From assembly GCA_001661515.1 (NCBI GenBank), contig LUVW01000005.1, positions 62,001 through 126,000 on the forward strand: a DNA stretch of 64,000 nucleotides. Reading direction: 5' to 3'. The stretch comes from Capniomyces stellatus. Lineage: Eukaryota > Kickxellomycota > Harpellomycetes > Harpellales > Legeriomycetaceae. Of this stretch, positions 21,601-32,548 are shown piece after piece (within the stretch, counting starts at the first letter, position 1; each line of letters starts with the position of its first letter). The translations under genes were made by a program, and so were the position numbers. Under the pieces are notes generated by a model that worked only from the letters and a program-made list of their open reading frames with translations, had not been told where the DNA came from and searched no databases.

Positions 21601-22844
21601 TCTTGTTACTTTTGACACAATAATTTGTTTTACCTTGTTTTTGGTGTCGGTCGAGGTTTAGACATTGAGCGCAATGATATAGGAGTATAGAGTTGCCTTA
21701 TAGATAAAAATTGTTGTAAACTTGGAGTCTGTAAAACACAAGCCTGACTCTGTGGTTCTTTTTTTCACTATCTATTGTGCGCATATGACCATTTCATCTG
21801 GTGTAGTCTTAAGTCGACTTAACAACAAGCAATGTGACTTTGAGTTGGATAGATGGTAGCAACGTTTAAATTACTGGATATACATACATAAGAGCTAAAC
21901 TGCTTGAGATTAGTTGATGTTCTACAAATTCTTGGAGTATTGCCTAGGATGTTTTTAGACTGTATTACTCCTATTCAAAGTATAAGAGCCCACATAGCTT
22001 TGGATTTTCACGTTCAAATTCAACACAGCAATTTACGCTAGTTAAAAAAAAACAGTCGCATTTCAACAAAAATAACAAAAAAAAATAGTCGATAATAAAA
22101 CTGATAAAATAAACTGATGTTAATGCGTAAATAGTAAACTGTCCACCATCAATAAAGTAAAACTATCGCCAACGCAAAATTATAAACAATAGAAATAATG
22201 CAGTAGAACATTATTATAAAGACCATTTGAAGTAAGTTTGAAGTAAGCTTGAAGTAAGCTTGATTCAGGCAAAGTACATTTTCTTATAGGCAACAAGGTT
22301 ATTAGAATAGGGTATACACTTTGGAATATTTGAGATATGAGATTAGAAAAGAGCTTAATCCCACACACAATCATTACAGGGTTCGATAGGATAAGAGCCA
22401 AAACAAATCCCCCTTTCATTTATATAGTTTAAGGGGTAAAAAAAATAAAAACTTCAACAAATTTCACGGTTTGAACTTGTGAAATGAAAACTTGATACAG
22501 AGTAAAAAAAAATAAAGCAAAAAACAGGGCAGAACCAACAACATAACTAGAAACAGACGCCTTGGCCTATAGAAGCTCTGTATTCAACGTGTTTTAATTT
22601 AGGGCTTCACAATAAGGCCTAACCAAAACGTTAATTTGGAAGTAAGTTAGGAAATGCATATTGATGAATCTGCATAAAAACTTGATTAGTAAAGTTATTA
22701 GCAGAATAGAAAAAAAAAGTTAAAAACCAGAGCGTATTTATTGTCCATCAATGAAAGAGAGGAAGGTTCCAATGATGCCTCTTAAATAACCCTATAGCTG
22801 GTATATCGACGTTAAATTTCAAATTGTAATTTAAATTTCAATAA
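21601..22844. other. Intergenic, no gene recognised
   Basis: AT-rich. A short 11-bp tandem repeat (units of TTGAAGTAAGC) lies at about 22228-22262. No coding sequence can be supported. Confidence 0.45.
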
Positions 22845-23727
22845 ATGGACGAAATTGAGCGAATTATTTCTGACCCAAAGTATTTCAATGTGCTTTCTGT
22901 AATAAAGGGGTTCAGAAATGGTCTAGTATACGGGACCAAAGTTCGCTTTCCAAATGCCTTGGTAATGACCTTTTTGTTCAGAGGAGGATCGTAAGCATAT
23001 GTTTTATCTACCTTTACGTATAAATTATACTATGCCGCCCACAAATCTAGAGACTTATGAAAGATGCCAGCGAAATGATGCTACAACTTGTCGTTTGTGT
23101 GTGTGTGTGTGTGTGTTTTTCTTCAAACTAGATTAAAGGACAAACTTACGTTCATATTCAAGGCGACGAGACTCCATGCGACCAAGCTGGCCAAGTATGT
23201 AACGATATACAAGACGCTAATGATTTTATTGAAGAAGGTACTATCTGTAGACCAGCAGGTGTATGCACCATTTATATCCGGGTTTTTAGGGGGCTATTAT
23301 GTATTCCACGACGAAACGTCAATGAACAGCCAGGTAAGGCCTTGCTTCAACCTACTCTTTGTTTATGTGAAAAGAAAGGGGAGGGATTTGTTTTAAACTT
23401 TAGACGCCGGTTTAAGCTAAAAATGCTGCGTCGTCAAGGCTTAACTACGATTAATCTGTCTACATGCGCTTATCATTCTAGATTATTCTCTACCTGTTCT
23501 CTCGGATAGCAACAAGCTTATTTAAGGAGGGGTGGAAGGCCTCGGGGATTCCTGCACCCGATAACTCGTTTGCAATATTTGCTGCGCTTTGTTGGGGAGC
23601 AGTAATGACTTTACACGTCAACGAGGTAAAATCGCTTCAACACGGGCTAAGAAGCTCCATGGTATACATATACTCCAACGCAGATAAGTGGAAGTCGCTA
23701 AAAACCTTGATTTGGCACAACACATAA
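22845..23727 (+). CDS. PXMP4: Peroxisomal membrane protein 4 (PXMP4/PMP24), Tim17-like family
   Basis: Small integral peroxisomal membrane protein of uncertain biochemical role. Exons are 22845-22990, 23132-23333 and 23482-23727, coding 197 residues (human 212). The match runs the length of the protein: VIKGFRNGLVYGTKVRFPNALVMTFLFRGGSL near the start, then ISGFLGGYYVF, NSQIILYLFSR and a C-terminal CWGAVMTLHVNEVKSLQHGL, SSMVYIYSNADKW. Intron 1 contains an alternating GT tract at 23097-23116 just before its acceptor. The ATG is followed directly by the conserved amphipathic N terminus. It is convergent with VMA21. Confidence 0.92.
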
Positions 23728-24153
23728 CTCCTCTGCTCTTTCCAGCCACCCATCTCGTTTACGATAATATATGCAGTTATTTAAAATAGACAGATATTTA
23801 AGTTTACAGCTTTCCTAGCATCTACTTGTTTTATATTATTTATTTTAAGGCAGTGTGAACTCTTTAACACCTTCAATTATCCCTAAAAGCCAAAAAAAAA
23901 AAAAAAGGGAAATGAAGGATAAATGAAGAGAAAGTATAGAGTAAATAGTTTTTTTTTTGTCTTTAAAGTAATACAGAGGCATTCAATAAATATTATCTAC
24001 AGCATTTGTAACCGTAAGCTGGTATGTTTATATTTGACAAAACAGAGCAGGAATGGCTACAACTAATCCAGCAAAATGTGCTGAGCCGGCTATTAAAAAC
24101 AAAACTGGTGTGTAAGGAATTTTAGAAAAAAAAAACTAGGAATATTGATTATA

Positions 24154-24839
24154 CTACTTGTTTTTTGATGTGGAGTGTATCTGGTGTTCTTCTAGCGCTG
24201 CCACCACTACATATCCTATCAGCACGAGATTCGCAAACACCACAGCTACTATAGCGGCAACGGTGGTGCTATCTAGGATTTTCAGATGGAGTAATCCGAA
24301 GGTTAGTTATATGGCAATATAAATAGACAACATACAGCAAAGTAAGGTGGTAGGTGTGTGTTATAAGCTAGCAGTAGGTCATATATGTAAATATACTCGA
24401 AATACCTGTTAAAACCCTGATTGTGAAAAAGTACATGAACAGTGGACAAACAAGCAAAAGGATAGCAAATAGGTAGAATTTAAGCAAAACAGATCTATAA
24501 AAGGAATTCACAGAAATACCAAAACAGATATTGATCGAGCTGGCACAAATACCGGGTGAGCTTTCTTTTGGTTTATTTTTGTATTGAATTGTATCTTCTT
24601 TTCTTTTTGTTTTTTTAACATTGAAATTATTCTATTTATTTTATTTTATTTTACGATTGAATTGCAAAAGTAAAGTACCTGTTGTGCGAACTGGACTGTG
24701 TCGGATCTTTTTCTGTTTTGGACTGCCTGGGCTTTCCGCTCAAGCTGCTTTTATTCGTAGTATCCATGCTTTCACCGTCTACTTTCTTGATTTCTTTTCT
24801 TCTGATGTTGTGTTTGGCATCTTCAGTGGCATTATTCAT
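24154..24839 (-). CDS. VMA21: V-ATPase assembly factor Vma21
   Basis: ER membrane chaperone needed to assemble the V0 sector of the vacuolar proton pump. Three exons: 24679-24839, 24406-24494 and 24154-24272; 122 residues, somewhat longer than typical because of a polar 53-residue N terminus (MNNATEDAKHNIRRKEIKKV). TM1 is SVLLKFYLFAILLLVCPLFM. The loop crosses the second splice, and TM2 is TVAAIVAVVFANLVLIGYVV followed by AALEEHQ. Phases close exactly (161, 89 and 119 nt). The C-terminal SKNK could serve as an ER-retrieval-like dilysine end, as fungal Vma21 has KKxx-type tails. The intron acceptors have pyrimidine-rich tracts. Plus-strand frames over the same DNA are hydrophobic but unconvincing. 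Identification is from topology and motif resemblance. Confidence 0.8.
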
Positions 24840-25635
24840 TATAAAACAACAATGCTTTCGCTAGATTGAAACCCCAATGAATTCGGATATAAAACTATGG
24901 TTGTAAAGTAGTAATGAACAAGTTTTGTTGATAAATGTTGCGTTTTGGAAAGCTACACAAAGCTGATCTTGAGGATTGGGAGGTGGGAACTAATAGCTCG
25001 GTGAGTTTGGTTCAAAAGTTGACCAGAAAGTTTTGAAAACTGAAAATAAAAGTATAGTCAACATATGCTCATTTACAAATCACGAAATCACTAAATCAAA
25101 GTCATCGTTATGTAATCGCTCGTTCTAGGATTAATAATCCATTGTTGGCAAATCAAAGTCTTTTGTCCATGCAAAAAACCTGAACAAGTCAACCTACCTA
25201 ACTATGCAAGCCTATTGATTATTAGTGAACAAAAACACCAACAAAAACAAAGCAGCTGAGCAAATAGAACATCGACACCAGAAAATATGATTCAAAGTCC
25301 TTGTAAAACCCTTTGAAAGCTGTAACTCTATTTTATTTTTTTATAAAGATAAAATCAAACAATCCAAGGGCATTCTCCACTCTACATTCTCCACTCTAAA
25401 ATCTCTGCTCTAAAATCTCTAATCTTTGCTCTTTACTTTTTCTTTAAAAGTCCAAAAACAGAAATTGACACAGTAACGATCGTTTCAAGGAACTCGGGAA
25501 TCCACCCTAATAAAAAAAGTGCAGTGTACCTTGAGCGACTCGAAAAGAAACCCAAGAAAAGTTAATAGAAAAATCAGAATACAAAGAAAGGGATAGAAAA
25601 AAACAGGGCACTAGATTACAAAAAAAGGGATTAAA

Positions 25636-27569
25636 ATGACTAATGAATCCTTTTCAAGGCCTATCCTTAACAAAAAAGTGCTTGTGGGCAATGAGTACGA
25701 AACAGCGAATAGGGACATTGTATCCACCATTCTCACGTTTATAGTAAGCTGAGATATGTTAAACATCATGTTGAGAATATAGGCTAATGTGTAAAGTAAA
25801 TAGTGGCTTATTTAATATGTTGGAATGCGAAAATAAATAAATAGCTAGCCTACTTTTGCTGGAAAGTCACAAAGGCGCAGAAATATAGTGCAACGGGGGC
25901 GGTGGATAAGAAGGTGGGAATAAGAGTTTTTGTGCAAGAGTTTCTAGTGTTTATAGTTCCAATGTTTTTGGTGTATACAGAGCTCGAGCTGGCGTACTTG
26001 GTGAATTCGTTGCTGTTGGGGTATGGAATTGGAGTGTATACACAGTTGGATGCACGAATAGCCAAGAATATGGCTGAGGGAAAAAAAACAGATGAAAAGA
26101 ATAGCAAAGATAGCATCAACAGGAAGCTGGCGTTTGAGGAGACTTATGAGGAAGGAAGATTGGTTAACTGTGGGTATATTAGCGTGTACCGGTCGTTGAT
26201 GATGGCAATTACGTGTTTTACTATACTGGCAGTGGATTTTTCGATCTATCCAAGGAAATTTTCCAAGTCAGAAACATACGGGAACTCGATTGTAAGTAAA
26301 AAATAAAAAATGGGAAATAAAAAACTAAGGTGATGATAGGATTTGAATAAGTGTATAATTGAGCTGGTTTGAAAGAAGGTTGAGAAGGAGGTGGGTATGG
26401 AGGACGGGAGGTAGTTTTTTTTTTTATGAAAGGGGGGAGGGTGCGTGTATGTGTGTTTTAGGAAATGAAAAGAAAGAAAAGGCAAATTAATAAAAAAAAA
26501 GCGAAAGATGGCAGTTTGGGATAAAAAGTATTAGTAGTCTTGATGTTGATTTTGATTTTGATATTGATGTTGATGTTGATGTTGATATTGATATTGATAT
26601 TGATAGATGGATATCGGGGTTGGATGTTTTGTGTTTTCATCAGGAATAGTAGGATCGAGACCGTATATAAAGGAGCGATTTAGAAGCGATGGAGCAAAAA
26701 GCAGTTTGTTAAAGCTGATGGTTGAAGGGTTCAAGTCGTCGTTGGAGCTGATACTGTTGGGGCTGGCGAGGCTGTACTTGACGAAACAGGTGGACTATGA
26801 TGTAAACGTGATGGAGTATGGAGTGCATTGGAACTTTTTTTTCACGCTGGGGATGCTCCCGATATGCGTGCCATTAGTCCGGAGGTTGTGTCCGGATTAC
26901 CGGGTGTTTTTGGCAGTGGTTTTGGCGAGTTATCAGTATGTATTGATGTATTGTGGGCTTGAGACCTGGGTTCTGTATGCGGACAGAGTTGGGTTGGTGT
27001 CGATGAATAAGGAGGGGATCTTTTCGTCTGTTGGGTATCTGTGCATATACTTGGCGGGAATGGGGCTTGGGGAGGAGATACTGGTGGAACTGAAAGACTA
27101 CAATGAGTGGTTTGAGCAGCCGGTCAAGGTGCTTGGCATCTGGTTTATGATGCTTGTTAGCTACCTGCTGTTTAACTCGGGATTTGGTATCCCAATATCA
27201 AGAAGAATTGCCAATCTGCCATACTGTCTATGGACAATCTGGTTTAACGTGTTTGTTGTTTGGATGTTTATGGTGGTTGATCGCGCAATTAACGACAAGG
27301 TTCTCGACAACTCTGAGATTCGGTCCCAGGGAAGCCCCGAGTACAAAGTTCCCTCTATACTCGAGGCGATAAACACGAACAGCCTGAGCATGTTTCTGTT
27401 GGCCAACTTGCTGACTGGCTTGGTTAATCTGAGCGTAAGGGCGTATGCTGCGCCGTTAAAAGCCCTGGATCTGTCAAACTCCGCAAGCTATTTGATTCTA
27501 TTTGTATACATGCTTATTATAACCGGGATTTGTGTCGTTTTGAAGAACCTCGGCATCAAAATTCGCTGA
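25636..27569 (+). CDS. GWT1: GPI inositol acyltransferase Gwt1/PIG-W
   Basis: Acylates the inositol of GlcN-PI in the ER during GPI-anchor synthesis. Exons are 25636-25743, 25845-26291 and 26607-27569, coding 505 residues (yeast 490). It is a polytopic protein with about a dozen hydrophobic segments. Family landmarks: AVDFSIYPRKFSKSETYGNS joined by splicing to MDIGVGCFVFSSGIVGSRP, then YGVHWNFFFTLGMLP, ADRVGLVSMNKEGIFSSVGY, SRRIANLPYCLWTIWFNVF and LEAINTNSLSMFLLANLLTG. The Asp and Lys of the AVDF...FSK segment correspond to residues reported as essential in yeast Gwt1. Intron 2 (315 nt) carries a GATATT/GATGTT microsatellite next to its acceptor. It is divergent from VMA21, sharing about 800 bp of upstream sequence. 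Confidence 0.95.
26540..26604 (+). repeat. GATGTT/GATATT hexanucleotide array in GWT1 intron 2
   Basis: About eleven units of TTGATG/TTGATA. The array ends inside the intron's own acceptor (TTGATAG), so the satellite supplies the splice site. Confidence 0.9.
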
Positions 27570-28748
27570 TTGTTTTTCTTTACTTTATTTTTTTGCTTGT
27601 TTGTTTCTCAATTGGGTTTTCTACCACTGTTGTTACATTCATTTATACATATATATTTATACCAGTACTCTTTTGTATGATACACTTTATCATCAGTTAC
27701 ATATCAACAATTGAGTTTTGCTTTCAACTCCATAATTTAATGGCTCTAATATTCAATATTATCACTAGTAAACAACAATACTGGTATTCTACAAATATAT
27801 ATATATACATGAATTAAAGTATAGAACCAAATTAGTTACTACAGTTATAATTAAATAAAGTCAATTAATTAAAGTTTTACGTGAATAAAGTCAAGTAGCA
27901 TTTGATGCAAAAAAAAATTTGTCGTATGTTTTTCTGGTAAGTCCAACCGCTCTTCCAATTCTGCAGTAGCTCTGTTAATTCCTTTACGATTATACCTTTT
28001 AACTTTCGACAGTATATTTTTATTGTTGTTGATTTTTATTGGACCACAATTCTATAAACTATAATGTATAAAACTACCAAGATATCCAATATTTTATAAA
28101 CCTACTTACACTATCTTTTTCCTGAGATACGTGTAACCAAAACCTAATCAAGCTATGTTATATAATACTACCTAATACTTTATGATACACTATTAAACAA
28201 CACTAGCTTATTTATTGATCGATTGATTGCACCATTCCCTGATTCAATGATTGCTTCCTCGCTTGATACTTCTTCCTTTTTGTCCCTCGGCTGTCCCTTT
28301 TTATAGATAACTTCCTGCTATCTTCCTTCGCTGATACCGAAGTATTTCTTACTTATAAACTAAATAACTAAATATACTAATAAACTAAGAATATATTGAC
28401 CGTTGGTATTAACATGGCTGCGCCATACTTTAATAACAAGTCCTCGTTACTTCCTCGTTACTTCCTCGTATTCGTATATTGTTTCTGGTTAACCTTGCTG
28501 CACTTTAAACTGCATAATAACTTTAATATATATATAAATAAACACCTTACTAATTTGCTCCGAATCAATTAAAAACCACAAGGGGCGAAATCCTCGACTC
28601 ATCGTTCATTTTGTAAGTGTTCCTAATATGTCGTTTTTCATACGACAAATTAAGCAATTGCTAGTTCAATTGGCTGGCGCTGTTGGTCTTCGATCAGTAG
28701 TTCGTCGGTTCAAGGACCGTAGTTGTGATACACTATGACTAAAAACTA
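27570..28748. other. Intergenic, no gene recognised
   Basis: AT-rich 3' flank of GWT1. A short TACTTCCTCGT tandem repeat occurs at about 28440-28470. Nothing coding can be supported. Confidence 0.45.
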
Positions 28749-28819
28749 GCGTTAGTAGTATAGCGGTAGAATAGTTGCCTTCCAAGCAATTGGCCCGGGT
28801 TCGACTCCCGGCTGACGCA
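28749..28819 (+). tRNA. tRNA-Gly (TCC)
   Basis: 71 nt, intronless. The acceptor stem GCGTTAG/CTGACGC pairs throughout with one G-T, and the discriminator is A. The anticodon loop CTTCCAA gives TCC. The T arm is CCGGG-TTCGACT-CCCGG. The A box (TAGTATAGCGGTAGAAT) and B box are intact, and T7 lies a few bases downstream as terminator. Confidence 0.95.
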
Positions 28820-29012
28820 AGTATCTTTTTTTGTTGTTTTTTTTTGAAGAATTTTACATATTTTTTTTCAAACAAGTTAGTAAATCAGACTAAATCGCGA
28901 TTTTGTCCTTGTATTTTCTTTATTATTATTCCCTTATTTTTGCAAAGATATATAATCCAAAACCTGGAATCTAAAAACAATAGTCCGCTAATTGTGGTGT
29001 AGTATAAGAAAA

Positions 29013-30513
29013 ATGGGAGACAATGGGTTTAAAACAGATTCAGATTCGGGCAAGTATTTAGACAAACGGCCAACAAGAAGCTGTTTGCAAAGATGAGCAA
29101 ATAAAAATTGTTTGCATTTTTAAATTTATCCATGCTGTTGCTGATTTAAACTGGGTATATGGGTAATAGATGGATCAGATGACTTTGTGCCAGCTTTGCC
29201 GCAGTGGTTGTTAGATAAGCAAAAGCAAGAGAAGGAGCGCGAAGAAAAGAAAAGAAGCAAAGGTCTGGAGTTATCGCCGATTAGAAAGAATGGGTCTGAA
29301 GCGCGTGGAAGCAGTGGCAGCGGTGCAGAGTTGCGTGGTAGGGTTGTTGGACCACAACTACCGAGCAGCGTTGGCACTTTTATGGGAAGCGAACAGATTG
29401 GACCGTCGATAAACAGTTCACGATACACAAAGGTAAATGACGAGAATGCGAGACGGTGGTTATTGTTATTGGGGTGGGGTTGTGTTTATTTGAAATAAGT
29501 GAGGGAAATGAAAAGGGGGGGGGGGTTAAAATGAGTGTACATCGATAGTACCAAATTAATAAACTAAAACCAAACTGTTGGCTGCGTATAGGAGGAGGAA
29601 ATGGCACAGAGATTGGACTTGTTTGAGGCGGTTAGAGAGAAAAACAGTGGTGGTATGAAGAGCGGTGAAGAGGGTGGAGCGAATGTAGGAGGCGGAAATG
29701 GAGGGAATGTTGGGGCATCTAAACGGGGGGAATGGATGACAGCACCGCCAACCTTTTCGATTACAAGTGGTAAAGCAAATGAGTATTAGGATGAATTTAT
29801 GAGTAGAATTAGATAAGGATAAATGAATAGTTGCAGTGAATGAACGAAAAGTGAATAGTAACAATAACAAGAGGTAAAAAAAAAATGTGTTGAATGTAGA
29901 CAAGATTAAAGCAAAGGGGTTTAACTTGACAGAGAAGGAGGAGTTTGAGTTTGATAGAAGCTGGACTGAAACGCCACAAGAAAAGCTGGAAAGAATCGAG
30001 AGGGCAGCAGAGGTACATAAGGAGGGTGGAGAAGGAGGAGTTCAGGGGAAATTGAAGAGGCGTGGTGGAAGGGAAGAGAAGGAGGAGGAGGAGGAGGCAG
30101 ATTATAAGCAGTTGGAGATTGACTCTGAAAAAGCCAGAATAGTTGAGGAGTATAACAAGAGAGAGAGACCAAAGTCGTTGATGGAGCTGCATTTGGAAAA
30201 AATGGGGAAAAGGTTAGACAAGTCAAGTTCCAAGCGGGGAAGTAAACATGGTGAGAGGGATAGGCATGGAAGTAAGGACAAGTCAAATGATGGTAGTAGT
30301 AGTAGTAGTAGTAGTGGCAAACGAAGCAAACGAAGTAAAAAGGACGAGGAGGAAGAGGGAGGAGAGGAGGATGAGTGGAGAAGCAAACGATTTTCACGGG
30401 ACAGAGACATGAGTGTAAAGTGGGTAGATACAAAACGGCAGAAGGATATACTAAGTCAACAGCAGTTTCTAGAGGATAAATATGGGCATTCAAAGAAGGG
30501 GGCATTTTTATAG
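29013..30513 (+). CDS. GPALPP1-like DUF3752 protein
   Basis: Nuclear-type protein of the GPALPP/DUF3752 family; its role is not well defined. Exons are 29013-29049, 29170-29432, 29592-29769 and 29900-30513, coding 363 residues. The N terminus is DSDSDGSDDFVPALPQWLLD, followed by charged coil. GPQLP and IGPSI motifs come next, then KRGEWMTAPP, RSWTETPQEKLERIERAAE, and NKRERPKSLMELHLEKM. A Ser/Arg/Asp/Glu-rich stretch precedes the C-terminal RDRDMSVKWVDTKRQKDILS and the family's terminal GAFL. Intron 1 has a GC donor (G/GCAAGT) and a normal AG acceptor; only that splice gives the DSDSDGSDD junction in frame. The gene is convergent with PPT1, with 141 bp between stop codons. Confidence 0.82.
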
Positions 30514-30654
30514 GATATAATAGGATAGTAAATAGAATAGTGGTTAATTTAATAGTAAATAGTATAGTGGTATAATGGGATAGTTATTAAATAATAATAA
30601 ATAATAGTAAATAAGAGTAATTAAAAGTATAATGGTATAATGGTAAATAAAAAT

Positions 30655-32548
30655 CTACATGAATGGAGAAACATTGGCATAAGCCATGGATTTGACATCG
30701 GGATGTTCAACAGCCTTAAAAGTGACATATTCAGTGTGCAAGGAAGGAGAGATTTTGATGAAAGCGCCGAGATTGCCCATTTGATCGCAGTAGTTGGGGG
30801 CACTGAACACAGTGACGCACAGACCATCGTGTTCGATTTCGTAGCCAGCCTGTTTCTGTTCGTGACTTCGAATGATCATTTTGAGGTTGTTGTGAGTACA
30901 GAATTCTTTAGTGACATCGGGGCCAAACTGGATAGCAACACCGCGTTTGTTGTTGGTTCGGCCGTTAGCAGGTTGGGGGTCGGACCAAAGAGATTCGGCG
31001 AGGAGGCCAGAGTCGCCGGGCTGTCGGAAGCGATCGATGTTTCTGACCATATCAAGAGAGACAACGCCATTTGCGTGGTTGTTGGAGCCAGACTGTTTGC
31101 TGTAAAGGCCTCCGTGGACTACAAAAATCTTGTTTTGGATGAGATGGGCAACAGGCAAACAATTGAAAGTCTCCTGGAACAGATCAAAGATTCTGGACCC
31201 GTGCGAGTTGCCAAACTTGGCCAGAACTTCACCTTCAAACCCGTAAAGTTTGTTTATTCCCGCAGATTCGTGGTTTCCACGGTTCAAAAAGAACGCCTTT
31301 GGGTACACCAGCCTGTACGCAAGCAACAACAACACCGTTTCAACCGAAAACGATCCGCGGTCCACAAAGTCACCGTTGAACAGGTACTTGTTGGTGTCTG
31401 CGGGTTCTCCTCCCAGCTCAAAAATGTTCAGCAGGTCGTAGTACTGCCCATGCACATCGCCACACACATTGATTATTGATCCTTCTTCAATCTCTACATC
31501 CACCAATGAGGCCAATTCTCGCATTTGCCTCTGAACAAGTATCAAAAGCGCATACACATATCTCACCGGTAACTTCTTTTGGTTCTTGAACCACTCCTTC
31601 AACTCGACCACAAACCGCTCGTCCACATACTCTCTAAATACTCCCCTCCCCTTATTTTCCTCTCCCGTCTGCCTTTCCGAATCTGGCTTTGCTTCCTCTC
31701 TCTCCATCTCTTTCTTCTCTAATTCCTCCAGTTCTCCCTCGCTCAACATCGCCATTCTTGGCCCAATGTACTCCTCTTCCACTCTATAATCCTCAATCTT
31801 GATTTTGTCCGACAACAACCTATTATCATATTCTGTCTCAATCGCCTTTTCAAACATCATTCGCTTGTACATCTTTTCCACCTGCTGCAGCTTTGCCTTT
31901 GCCGCTCCATCTCCTGGTACCCTTTTAACCACCACCCTGTAGTCTTGTCTCGCTTTCTCTATCTTTCCCATCGCCATGTACGCCGACGCTCTTCGGTAAT
32001 ACCCCTTTGTAAACCCTCCATCCAGCTCAATCGCCCTGTCTGCATCTCTATTTCAGTTCATTTTCTATTTCAGTTCATTCTCTACTCTCTCTTATACTTT
32101 ATTCTACCATTCACCTTCCTTTTCTTTCTTTCTCTCTTTCTTACATTATTGCTGCCCCATAAAACTCTGTAAACAAATAACATTGCGCCCGGTTAGTATA
32201 GTATGCTGGAACTGTCGGGTTCAGCTCTATTGCCTTGCTATACTCCTCTATCGCCTCCTTGTATTTCTTTTCTATAATTCATTTACATTTCTCTCTTTTA
32301 TTCTCTACCCTCCCTATTACTTTCCCCTCCATCTTTTTTACTACATTCATACTGCTATATCTACACATTTCCCACACAATTCCTCTTTATATCCATTTCC
32401 ATCTTTTTTCTTTCTCTTATTTTTCTTTTTTGCTCATTATCTTTTTACCTGCATATAGCGCGTTTGCCTGTTTCTTGATCACTTCTGCCTGTTCAGCATC
32501 AATAATCTGGTTTTGATTATTCGTCTTTGGATTATTATCTACCTTCAT
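30655..32548 (-). CDS. PPT1: Serine/threonine protein phosphatase 5 (TPR-containing)
   Basis: PPP-family phosphatase that binds Hsp90 through N-terminal TPRs and dephosphorylates chaperone clients. Exons are 32449-32548, 32145-32271 and 30655-32047; 539 residues (human PP5 has 499). Three TPR units cover about residues 15-120 (QANALYAEKKYKEAIEEYSK, AIELNPTVPAYYTNRAQCYL, DADRAIELDGGFTKGYYRRA). A charged linker of about 60 residues follows. The catalytic core from about residue 210 has GDVHGQ, GDFVDRG, GNHES, FVVHGG, ESLWSDP, RSHE and FSAPNYCDQMGN, so every metal ligand is present. The end MAYAN matches the family's C-terminal segment. Two upstream exons were needed to complete the TPRs; both are pyrimidine-flanked with matching phase. 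Confidence 0.95.

Noticed and set aside
24621..24869. Plus-strand hydrophobic reading frames
   Set aside because: They are the antisense of VMA21 exon 1. The minus-strand exons close in phase and match a known two-TM family, while the plus-strand frames need several weak splice choices and match nothing.
30640..31479. A 279-codon plus-strand frame
   Set aside because: It is antisense to the catalytic exon of PP5, which has every PPP motif.
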